The notes under the pieces are model-generated. The model saw nothing but the letters and a program-made list of their open reading frames with translations, was not told where the DNA came from and made no database searches. From Bog-793 sp963785415 (GTDB taxonomy: Bacteria; Actinomycetota; Acidimicrobiia; Acidimicrobiales; Bog-793): a stretch of 64,000 bases of DNA. Positions 24,464-31,873 of this stretch are shown here, one piece after another. The stretch spans positions 992,001-1,056,000 of the forward strand of contig CAWAVB010000001.1 in NCBI GenBank assembly GCA_963785415.1, read 5' to 3'. Position numbers and translations under genes: made by a program. Position 1 is the stretch's first letter; each line of letters opens with the position of its first letter.

Positions 24464-26128
24464 TCACGCCGGGGCCGCGACCCTCCGCGCGGCCTCGGCC
24501 CCCTCGCGAGCGTGGTAGCTCGAGCGCGTGAGCGGCGACGCCTCGACGTGGGCGAAACCGAACTCCATCGCGAGGCTGCGCACGGCCGCGAACTCTTCCG
24601 GCGACCACCAGCGGGCGACCGGCAGGTGCGCAGCCGACGGGCGCAGGTACTGGCCGATCGTCAAGATGTCAACACCAACGGCCGCGAGGTCGGCGAGGAC
24701 GCCCTCGACCTCGGACTCGGTCTCTCCCAGCCCGAGCATGAACCCGGATTTCGTCGTCAGCCCCGCGGCCTTCGCGCCGGCCAGCACCGCGAGGCTGCGT
24801 GCGTACGACGCCGAGGGCCGGACGGCACGCTGGAGGCGGAGCACGGTCTCCACATTGTGGGCGAGCACGTCCGGACGCGCCGCGAAGACGAGCCGCAGAG
24901 CTGACTCGTCACCTTTGCAGTCGGAGATGAGCACCTCGACGGTCGTGCCGGGCCGGCGCGCCCGGATCGCGGCGATCGTTGACGCGAACGCCCCCGCCCC
25001 GCCATCGGCGAGGTCGTCGCGGGCCACGGCGGTCACGACCGCGTGGGCGAGCCCCATCCGCGAGACGGCATCGGCGACGCGGGCGGGCTCTGTCTCGTCG
25101 AGCGGCAGCGGGTGCCTCGTGTCGACGAGGCAGAAGCCGCACGCCCGCGTGCAGCGCTCGCCGTTGATCATGAAGGTCCCGGTGCCGTCGGCCCAGCACT
25201 CGTAGATGTTCGGGCAGCCCGCCTCCTCGCACACCGTGACGAGGTCGAGCGATCGCATCGTCTTGCGCAGAGCGAGGTACTCCTTGCCCATCGCAGCCTC
25301 GACCCGCAACCACGGGGGCTTGCGCGAGCTGATCTCGACGCCGCGTCGCGGGTCGACCCCCGCCGCGGCGAGCCGGCGGAAGGCCGGTCGCTCCGGCGAA
25401 CCGGACACCGCGGAATGTCGAACCTCAGCCGCCGACGCGTCCTGGCGCTCGACCGTCCGGACACGCGGCGCGCCCCCGAACACGGACGACGTCCGTGCCC
25501 GATTGACGATGGCGTCGATCACATCCTTTTGGGTCGCGGCGACGCCTTCGGCGCGCAGCGACGTCACCGGCCGGTCCGGGATCCCGCACGGCACGATGTG
25601 GGAGAACATCGCGAGGTCGGCGTCGACGTTGAGCGCAAAGCCGTGCATCGTCCGGCCCCGCGAGACCCGCACGCCCACGGCGCAGATCTTGCGCGGCACG
25701 TCGCCGTCCGGTTCCACCCAGACCCCCGGGTACCCCGCGAGCCGGCCGACCGCCGGCAGCCCGAGATCGCCGAGCGCCTCGATGACGAGATCCTCGATGC
25801 CGTGCACGTACGCGGGGATCGCCCCGGGGCCGAGGTCGACCGAGATGACGGGGTAGCCGACGACCTGCCCCGGCCCGTGGTACGTGACGTCGCCGCCACG
25901 GTCGGCCCTCACGAGCTCCGCCCCGACGCTCGCCGGGTCGACGAGGACGTGCGCGGGACGGGCCCGCACCCCGAGCGTGTAGACGTGGGGGTGTTCGACG
26001 AAAAGCAGGTAGTCCTCGCGGCTGCGGCGGAACAGCGCGTGCTGAAGGGCAAGCGCCTCCCGGTACGGCACGCGCCCGAGGGAGCGGACCCGCAGCGGTC
26101 CGCGGGAACGCGTGGGTGCCGGCGTCAC
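24464..26128 (-). CDS. lipBA: Fused lipoyl(octanoyl) transferase - lipoyl synthase (LipB-LipA)
   Basis: One 554-codon frame holds two complete enzymes. Residues 1-215 are LipB: RGGDVTYHGPGQ at 77-88, catalytic Lys147 in RKICAVG and Cys181 in IVPCGI. After a linker of about 45 residues, residues 260-554 are LipA: auxiliary cluster cysteines 300, 305 and 311 (CEEAGCPNIYEC), radical-SAM cysteines 326, 330 and 333 (CTRACGFC), and the C-terminal RSSY serine motif. LipB moves octanoyl from ACP to the lipoyl domain; LipA inserts two sulfurs using SAM. GTG 26128 starts two bases after the E2 stop, so the fusion is coupled to its own substrate protein. Domains are normally separate genes. Confidence 0.9.
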   Translation of the reverse strand: MTPAPTRSRGPLRVRSLGRVPYREALALQHALFRRSREDYLLFVEHPHVYTLGVRARPAHVLVDPASVGAELVRADRGGDVTYHGPGQVVGYPVISVDLGPGAIPAYVHGIEDLVIEALGDLGLPAVGRLAGYPGVWVEPDGDVPRKICAVGVRVSRGRTMHGFALNVDADLAMFSHIVPCGIPDRPVTSLRAEGVAATQKDVIDAIVNRARTSSVFGGAPRVRTVERQDASAAEVRHSAVSGSPERPAFRRLAAAGVDPRRGVEISSRKPPWLRVEAAMGKEYLALRKTMRSLDLVTVCEEAGCPNIYECWADGTGTFMINGERCTRACGFCLVDTRHPLPLDETEPARVADAVSRMGLAHAVVTAVARDDLADGGAGAFASTIAAIRARRPGTTVEVLISDCKGDESALRLVFAARPDVLAHNVETVLRLQRAVRPSASYARSLAVLAGAKAAGLTTKSGFMLGLGETESEVEGVLADLAAVGVDILTIGQYLRPSAAHLPVARWWSPEEFAAVRSLAMEFGFAHVEASPLTRSSYHAREGAEAARRVAAPA

Positions 26129-26130
26129 GT

Positions 26131-27534
26131 CTACAGCTCGGCGAGCCAGTCGCGCGTCTCGATGACCCGGGCGACGTCCCGCACGAACGAGGACGCGTAG
26201 GCGCCATCGACCGCGCGGTGGTCGAAGACGAGCGCGAGCACGCCGACCGAGTGGATGGCAATCGATTCGGACCCGTCCTGCGCCACGACGACGACCGGCT
26301 TCCGCTTCACGCCGTCGGTCGACAGGATGGCGACCTGCGGCTGGGCGATGATCGGCGCGGTGATGAAGGTCCCGAACGGACCGGGGTTCGTGATCGTGAA
26401 CGTCCCACCGGTGATGTCGTCGGCGCTCAACTGGCGATTTCGCGCCCGCCCCGCGAGGTCGGCGATCGAACGCGCGAGCCCCCGCAACGACTGGCCGTCG
26501 GCGTTGTGCACGACCGGGACGATGAGGCCCTCGCGCTGGAGGTCGACGGCGATCCCGAGGTGGATGTCGTGGTGGACGATGAGCGCGTCGTCGCCGACCG
26601 AGGAGTTGAGGTTCGGGTAGTCCCGCAGGACGTCGATCACCGCCCGGGCGACGAACGGCAGGTACGAGAGCCCGATGCCCTCCTCCGTCCGGAACTGGCT
26701 CTTGAGCGCGTTGCGAACGCGTTCGACGTTCTCGAAGTCCGTCTCGATCGCGACGAGCGTGTGCACCGAGGTGTTGATCGATCGGATCATGTGCTCGGCG
26801 GTGACCCGGCGCACCGGGGTGAACGGCACGATCTCGTCGCGCACGCCGAGCGGCGCCGGCGGGACCGCGATCGACGGCCGTTCCATCGGCTGGACGGCCG
26901 GCGCAGCCGTCACGGGGGCCGTCGGCGAGGCGGGGGCGCGGCCGGCCACGGCGACGACACTCGAGACCGTGCCGAGGTGGGCGAGCACGTCGTCGCGCGT
27001 GATCCTCCCGCCGACCCCCGTGCCCGGGATCTGCGAAGGATCAAGCCCGTTCTCCCGTATCAACCGGCGCACGACCGGCGAGAGCAGGGCGCCCCGCGAT
27101 CCGTCCTCCTCGACGTCGTCCGGCGCGACCCGGACCGCCTCCGGCGGCGGGGCCTGCGGCGCGACGGGGGGCGGTGCGGACGGCGGAGGCGGTGGTGGCG
27201 GCGGCGGTGGCGCGGATTGTGCGGGCGGGGGCGGGGGCGGCGGGACCACCGGCTGGGCGGCAGGTGGCGGGGGCGGCGGCGCGGCGGCGGCGTCGGCCAC
27301 CGCGGAGCCGATGACCGCGAGACGTGAGCCCACCGCGACGGTCTGGCCTTCCGCAACGATGATCTCGGAAAGGACTCCGGCGAATGGCGACGGGACCTCG
27401 GAGTCGACCTTGTCGGTCGAGACCTCGAACAACGGCTCGTCGAGCGCGACCTGGTCGCCGACCTTCTTCAGCCAGCGCAGGATCGTGCCCTCGGTGACCG
27501 TCTCGCCGAGCTGCGGCATCGTGATGTCAGCCAA
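26131..27534 (-). CDS. 2-oxoacid dehydrogenase E2 (dihydrolipoyl acyltransferase)
   Basis: A 467-residue E2. A single lipoyl domain at residues 1-75 carries the modifiable Lys42 in STDKVDSEVPSPF. A long Pro-rich linker follows, then a peripheral-subunit-binding domain (VRRLIRENGLDPSQIPGTG, GRITRDDVL), a second Ala/Pro linker, and the catalytic domain ending with the active-site FDHRAVDGAYASSF. The start is TTG at 27534, supported by the family-typical ADITMPQLGETVTEG, and overlaps the E3 gene by 8 bases. Acetyl versus succinyl or branched-chain specificity is not certain; nearby aceE suggests pyruvate dehydrogenase, so it could be aceF. Confidence 0.9.
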   Translation of the reverse strand: MADITMPQLGETVTEGTILRWLKKVGDQVALDEPLFEVSTDKVDSEVPSPFAGVLSEIIVAEGQTVAVGSRLAVIGSAVADAAAAPPPPPPAAQPVVPPPPPPPAQSAPPPPPPPPPPSAPPPVAPQAPPPEAVRVAPDDVEEDGSRGALLSPVVRRLIRENGLDPSQIPGTGVGGRITRDDVLAHLGTVSSVVAVAGRAPASPTAPVTAAPAVQPMERPSIAVPPAPLGVRDEIVPFTPVRRVTAEHMIRSINTSVHTLVAIETDFENVERVRNALKSQFRTEEGIGLSYLPFVARAVIDVLRDYPNLNSSVGDDALIVHHDIHLGIAVDLQREGLIVPVVHNADGQSLRGLARSIADLAGRARNRQLSADDITGGTFTITNPGPFGTFITAPIIAQPQVAILSTDGVKRKPVVVVAQDGSESIAIHSVGVLALVFDHRAVDGAYASSFVRDVARVIETRDWLAEL

Positions 27535-28954
27535 CGTGAAGACCCCTTCCGGTCAGCGCGAGGACCGTCTCGCCGAACGTCTCGGAGAGCGTCGGATGTG
27601 GTTGGACGAAGTGGGCGATCTCTCCGGGGGTCGCCTCCCAGTTCACGGCGAGGTAGGCCTGGCCGAGCTGCTCGGTCACCCAGGGACCGACCATGTGCAC
27701 CCCGAGCAGGCGTCCGGCGCTGCCGGACGGGGTCTTCTCGGCAATGACCTTCACGAGGCCCTCGGTCTCGCCGAGGATACGGGCCCGGCCGTTCCCCCCG
27801 AACGGGTCGCGTTGCACGACGACGTCGAAACCGGCGGCACGTGCCGCGTCCTCCGTCATGCCGACGAATGCGACCTCGGGATGGCAGTAGATGCACCAGG
27901 GGACGGTTCCGTAGTCGACGGGCACCGCCGGCTCACCAAGGATCTGCTTGACGACGAGGATCCCCTCGGCGAACCCGACGTGGGCGAGCTGCGGGGTGGC
28001 AACGAGATCACCGATCGCAAAGACCCCGTCGGCGTTCGTGCGCATCCAGGGGTCCACGCTCACGAAGCCCCGCTCGTCGATCTCGACGCCGGTGCCCGCG
28101 TCGCACAGGCCCTCGGACAGCGGCCGGCGGCCGACGGAGACCACGACCACGTCGACGTCGACGTGCTCGCCGTCGCCGAACAGGACCGTCGTCCCGTGCC
28201 CGTTCGGCTCGTGGCCGCGCACGGCGACCCCGGTGCGGACGACGATCCCCCGCTTCTTGAACGACCTCACGACGACGTCGGCGACCTCCCGGTCGCACCC
28301 GGGCAGGATGTTCGGCAGGACCTCGAGGAGCGTGACGTGCGCGCCGAGGTCCGACAGCATCGACGCGAACTCGCAGCCGATCGCTCCTCCTCCGATCACG
28401 GCAACCGCCGGCGGGATGTGGTCGAGCTCGAGCACCTCGTCCGAGGTGAGGACGAACCCTCCCGCCTCGAACCCGGGGATGAGCCGCGGCACGGAGCCGG
28501 TGGCGAGCACGACGTTCGTGCCCCGCAGCTCGGTGACCGAGCCGTCGGATCCGGTGACGCGCACGGTGTGGTCCGCCGCAAGCCGCCCGACGCCGGAAAG
28601 CGTCGTCACGTCGCGGCGCTTCAGGAGACCAGTCAGGCCCTTGAACAACTGGTCGACGACCTTGCCCTTGCGCTCGAGGCTGACGGCGAAGTCGACGGTC
28701 CGCGGGCCGGCCGAGATCCCGAACTCCCCCGCCGCCCCGACCGTCCGGTAGACGCTCGCCGTCTCGAGGAACTCCTTGGCGGGGATGCAGCCGCGGTGCA
28801 GACAGGTGCCGCCGACCTTGTCCTTCTCGACCATCGCGATCGACAGGCCTGCGGCCGCGCCGTAGAGCGCGGTGGCGTACCCACCGGGACCCCCGCCGAC
28901 GATGACCAGGTCATAGCGCCCTTCGTCCGAGCCAGCTTCGGCCGTGTGAACCAC
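27527..28954 (-). CDS. lpd: Dihydrolipoamide dehydrogenase (E3)
   Basis: A flavoprotein disulfide oxidoreductase of about 475 residues that reoxidises E2-bound dihydrolipoamide. FAD motif DLVIVGGGPGGYATALYGAA, redox-active pair in GGTCLHRGCIPAKE, NAD motif VAVIGGGAIGCEFASML, FAD ribityl region FAIGDLVATPQLAH, and C-terminal catalytic HPTLSETFGE. GTG 28954 is used; the AGGAGG-like site (GGGAGG) lies unusually close to it, and an in-frame TTG farther upstream is possible. The frame is open for a long way upstream but over cysN and without homology. Its end overlaps the E2 start by 8 bases. Gene order E3-E2-LipBA. Confidence 0.93.
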   Translation of the reverse strand: MVHTAEAGSDEGRYDLVIVGGGPGGYATALYGAAAGLSIAMVEKDKVGGTCLHRGCIPAKEFLETASVYRTVGAAGEFGISAGPRTVDFAVSLERKGKVVDQLFKGLTGLLKRRDVTTLSGVGRLAADHTVRVTGSDGSVTELRGTNVVLATGSVPRLIPGFEAGGFVLTSDEVLELDHIPPAVAVIGGGAIGCEFASMLSDLGAHVTLLEVLPNILPGCDREVADVVVRSFKKRGIVVRTGVAVRGHEPNGHGTTVLFGDGEHVDVDVVVVSVGRRPLSEGLCDAGTGVEIDERGFVSVDPWMRTNADGVFAIGDLVATPQLAHVGFAEGILVVKQILGEPAVPVDYGTVPWCIYCHPEVAFVGMTEDAARAAGFDVVVQRDPFGGNGRARILGETEGLVKVIAEKTPSGSAGRLLGVHMVGPWVTEQLGQAYLAVNWEATPGEIAHFVQPHPTLSETFGETVLALTGRGLHVG

Positions 28955-29079
28955 CTCCCGGGTGCGAAATGCCGCTGGCAAGACTATCGACCGGGCCCGG
29001 ACGCCAGCGTCAGAACCGGCTCCGGACCTCGCCCGATGACCCGCGAAGGTGCCGCGCCGCTCCCGGATCCGGGTTGCGC

Positions 29080-30333
29080 CTAGGCGGCGGCGCCGACGAT
29101 CATGCCCGCCCCGACGGTCCGGCTCGTTGCTTCGTCGACGAGGATGAGGCTCCCGGTCGCGCGGTTGCGGCGGTAGTCGTCGAAAAAGAGCGGCGCGGCG
29201 ACCCGCAGGTCGACACGGCCAATGTCGTTCAGGTCGAGCCCGCCGACGTCCGGGACGCGCCCGAGCGAGTTCACGTCGAGCCGGTACTCGATCCGGTCGA
29301 CAATCCCCCTCGTCCAGCGCGACGTATGTTTCACGTGCAGCCGGGTGCCCGCCCGCAAGGGCGACCGGTCCATCCAGCAGACCATCGCCGAGATCTCCTG
29401 GGCGACCGTCGGGTTCGTCCCGCTGCCACAGATCATGTCGCCGCGGGCGATGTCGAGATCGTCGGCGAGACGGACGATGACGGACATCGGCGGGAAGGCC
29501 TCCTTGATCGGGCCGTCCGCCGACTCGATCGCCACGACACGCGTCATCAGACCGCCCGGCAGGACGGTCACCTCGTCGCCGGGCGCGAGGATCCCACCGG
29601 CGAGGGTCCCGGCGTAGCCGCGGAAGTCGTGCCATTCGGCCGAGCGCGGGCGCGCGACCCACTGCACGGGCAGGCGCAGATCCTCGAGGTCGCGGTCCCC
29701 CGCCACGTGCACCTCCTCCAGGTGGTGGAGGAGGGAAGCTCCCTCGTACCACGGCATCTCGGCCGACCGTTCGACGACGTTGTCGCCGTTCAGCGCCGAG
29801 ACGGGGATGAAGGTCACGTCGGCGATCTCGAGAAGGGAGGCGAACCCCTCAAACTCGGCGCGGATCTCGTCGTACCGCCGCTCGCTGTAGCCGACGAGGT
29901 CCATCTTGTTCACGCAGATCACCATGTGGCCGATGTGCAGAAGCGACGCGATCGAGGCGTGCCGGCGCGTCTGCTCCGTGATGCCGTGGCGGGCGTCGAC
30001 GAGGATGAGGACGAGGTCGGCCGTCGAACAGCCCGTCACCATGTTGCGCGTGTGCTGCACGTGACCGGGCGTGTCGGCGACGATGAACTTGCGCCGGGGG
30101 GTCGCGAAGTAGCGGTAGGCGACGTCGATCGTGATCCCCTGCTCCCGTTCGGCGCGCAGGCCGTCGGTCAGGAGCGCGAGGTCGACGTAATCGTCACCGC
30201 GTAGGTTGCTCGCCCGCTCGATCGCCGCGAGGTCGTCGTCGTAGACCGACTTCGAGTCGTAAAGCAGCCGGCCGATCAGCGTCGACTTGCCGTCGTCGAC
30301 CGAGCCGGCGGTCGCCATGCGGAGCAGCTCCAC
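29080..30333 (-). CDS. cysN: Sulfate adenylyltransferase GTPase subunit CysN
   Basis: A 417-residue GTPase subunit of ATP sulfurylase. G1 GSVDDGKSTLIGRLLYD, G2/G3 region GITIDVAYRYF and VADTPGHVQHTRNM, G4 NKMDLVGY, G5 PVSAL, then two EF-Tu-like beta-barrel domains. GTG 30333 begins VELLRMATAGS, matching known CysN starts, and shares one base with the cysD stop (TAGTG). No APS kinase (CysC) domain is attached, unlike some actinobacterial CysNC proteins. With CysD it makes adenosine 5'-phosphosulfate. Confidence 0.95.
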   Translation of the reverse strand: MELLRMATAGSVDDGKSTLIGRLLYDSKSVYDDDLAAIERASNLRGDDYVDLALLTDGLRAEREQGITIDVAYRYFATPRRKFIVADTPGHVQHTRNMVTGCSTADLVLILVDARHGITEQTRRHASIASLLHIGHMVICVNKMDLVGYSERRYDEIRAEFEGFASLLEIADVTFIPVSALNGDNVVERSAEMPWYEGASLLHHLEEVHVAGDRDLEDLRLPVQWVARPRSAEWHDFRGYAGTLAGGILAPGDEVTVLPGGLMTRVVAIESADGPIKEAFPPMSVIVRLADDLDIARGDMICGSGTNPTVAQEISAMVCWMDRSPLRAGTRLHVKHTSRWTRGIVDRIEYRLDVNSLGRVPDVGGLDLNDIGRVDLRVAAPLFFDDYRRNRATGSLILVDEATSRTVGAGMIVGAAA

Positions 30334-31247
30334 TAGAAGTAGCCCTCCCGCTTGCGGTCCTCCATCGCCGCGACGCTGAAGCGGTCGTCGGCCCGCGTCG
30401 CCCCACGTTCGGAGATCCGGGTGACCGCCGTCTCGGCGATGACCTCCTCGACGGTCGCCGCTCCGGACTCGACCGCCGCCGTGCAGGTCATGTCGCCGAC
30501 GGTCCGGTAACGGACGGTCGCGACAAAGGGCCGCTCGTCGGAGGCGTCGTCGCGCGGTCCCGAATACGGGCCGACCGCGAGCAGCATTCCGTCGCGGCGG
30601 AAGACCTCCCGATCGTGGGCGAAGTAGATCGACGGCAGCTCGAGGTGCTCCCGGCCGACGTACTGCCAGACGTCGAGCTCCGTCCAGTTCGAGAGCGGGA
30701 AGACGCGGAAGTGCTCCCCCGGGCGGTGGCGGGTGTTGTAGAGGTTCCACAGCTCCGGCCGCTGAGCCCGGGGGTCCCATTGGCCAAACTCGTCCCGCAC
30801 CGAAAAGACGCGCTCTTTGGCCCGCGCCTTCTCCTCGTCCCGCCGCCCGCCCCCGAAGACGGCGTCGAAGCGGTTCGCCGCGATCGTCCGGAGAAGGCTG
30901 TGGGTCTGGAGTCGGTTGCGTGAGGCACCGGGGGTGGGGTCCTCGGCGATCTCGCCGCGGTCGATCGACTCCTGGACCGAGGCGACGATCAGCCGCACGC
31001 CGAGCTGGGCGACGCGGCGATCCCGGAAGGCGAGCACCTCGTCGAAGTTGTGACCGGTGTCGACGTGGACGATGGGAAACGGGATCGTCTGCGGCCAGCA
31101 GGCCTTCGCCGCGAGCTGGAGGAGCACCTCGGAGTCCTTCCCGCCGGAAAACAGCAGCGCAGGCCGCTCGCACTCGGCGACGACCTCGCGGATCACGTGG
31201 ATCGCCTCGGACTCGAGGGTTTGGAGATGGGTCAGTTGATAGTTCAT
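30333..31247 (-). CDS. cysD: Sulfate adenylyltransferase subunit CysD
   Basis: A 304-residue PP-loop ATP pyrophosphatase, the catalytic subunit of ATP sulfurylase. PP-loop LLFSGGKDSEVLL, then VHVDTGHNFDEV, FGGGRRDEEKARAKERVFS, FPLSNWTELDVWQYV and the C-terminal RYRTVGDMTCTAAVES, ending RKREGYF, all family-typical. ATG 31247. It heads the cysD-cysN operon. An inverted repeat at 31256-31271, just upstream of the start, may be an operator. Confidence 0.96.
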   Translation of the reverse strand: MNYQLTHLQTLESEAIHVIREVVAECERPALLFSGGKDSEVLLQLAAKACWPQTIPFPIVHVDTGHNFDEVLAFRDRRVAQLGVRLIVASVQESIDRGEIAEDPTPGASRNRLQTHSLLRTIAANRFDAVFGGGRRDEEKARAKERVFSVRDEFGQWDPRAQRPELWNLYNTRHRPGEHFRVFPLSNWTELDVWQYVGREHLELPSIYFAHDREVFRRDGMLLAVGPYSGPRDDASDERPFVATVRYRTVGDMTCTAAVESGAATVEEVIAETAVTRISERGATRADDRFSVAAMEDRKREGYF

Positions 31248-31255
31248 ATAGACAC

Positions 31256-31271
31256 GATGACTTTAGTCATC
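31256..31271. promoter_or_regulatory. Inverted repeat upstream of cysD
   Basis: GATGACT-TT-AGTCATC: two perfect 7-bp arms with a 2-bp spacer, 9 bases upstream of the cysD ATG in the 48-bp gap to rnhA. Position and symmetry suit a repressor site for sulfur assimilation. The binding protein is unknown. Confidence 0.45.
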
Positions 31272-31295
31272 AATGTCCCCGGGCACGCACCCCCC

Positions 31296-31775
31296 CTACC
31301 CCCCGGCGCTGCGCCTCGGCTTCTGGGAGCGTGCCGCGGCGGTCGCCAGCTCGTCGACGAGCTCGTTCAACGGGTCGCCGGCGTGTCCTTTCACCCACCG
31401 GAACCCGATCTCTCCCGGCCGGTGGTCGACGACTTCACCGATGAGGACGCGCCACAGGTCTTGGTTGGCGACGGGCTCCTTCCTCGCGTTGCGCCACCCT
31501 CGCGCCCGCCAGCCCACCCACCACCGGTCCTCGAAGCAGCGGACGACGTAGGCCGAGTCGCTGACGATCTCGAGCGGTCCCGAATGCTGGGCGACGGCCT
31601 CGATCACAGCGGTGAGCTCCATCCGCTGATTCGTCGTCCGTGCTTCGGCCCCCGCGGCATAGCGATCGGGTCCCGTGGCCCACGCCCAGCCTCCGGGGCC
31701 CGGGTTCCCGTGGCATGCTCCGTCCGTGTAAACGACCGTGCGTCGATGCGCGTCCACCCGTCCAGTTTGCACCAC
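31296..31775 (-). CDS. rnhA: Ribonuclease HI
   Basis: A 159-residue type 1 RNase H that cuts RNA in RNA-DNA hybrids. Catalytic residues are visible: D in VVYTDGACHGNPGPGGW, E in RMELTAVIEA, D in IVSDSAYVV, and the C-terminal D in GHAGDPLNELVDELA. Start is GTG 31775. It is divergent from aceE and upstream of cysD on the same strand. Confidence 0.94.
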   Translation of the reverse strand: MVQTGRVDAHRRTVVYTDGACHGNPGPGGWAWATGPDRYAAGAEARTTNQRMELTAVIEAVAQHSGPLEIVSDSAYVVRCFEDRWWVGWRARGWRNARKEPVANQDLWRVLIGEVVDHRPGEIGFRWVKGHAGDPLNELVDELATAAARSQKPRRSAGG

Positions 31776-31873
31776 AGGTGCACCCGGTCCGGGGAGCGCC
31801 GTTAACGTCGATCGCGCAGAAAAGAACCCGTTCGACCTGCCGTGAACGGAATCGACCGAATGGAAGAACCCCC

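Noticed and set aside
29080..31173. cysN frame extended through cysD
   Set aside because: The extension lacks homology; CysN begins at the GTG sharing a base with the cysD stop.
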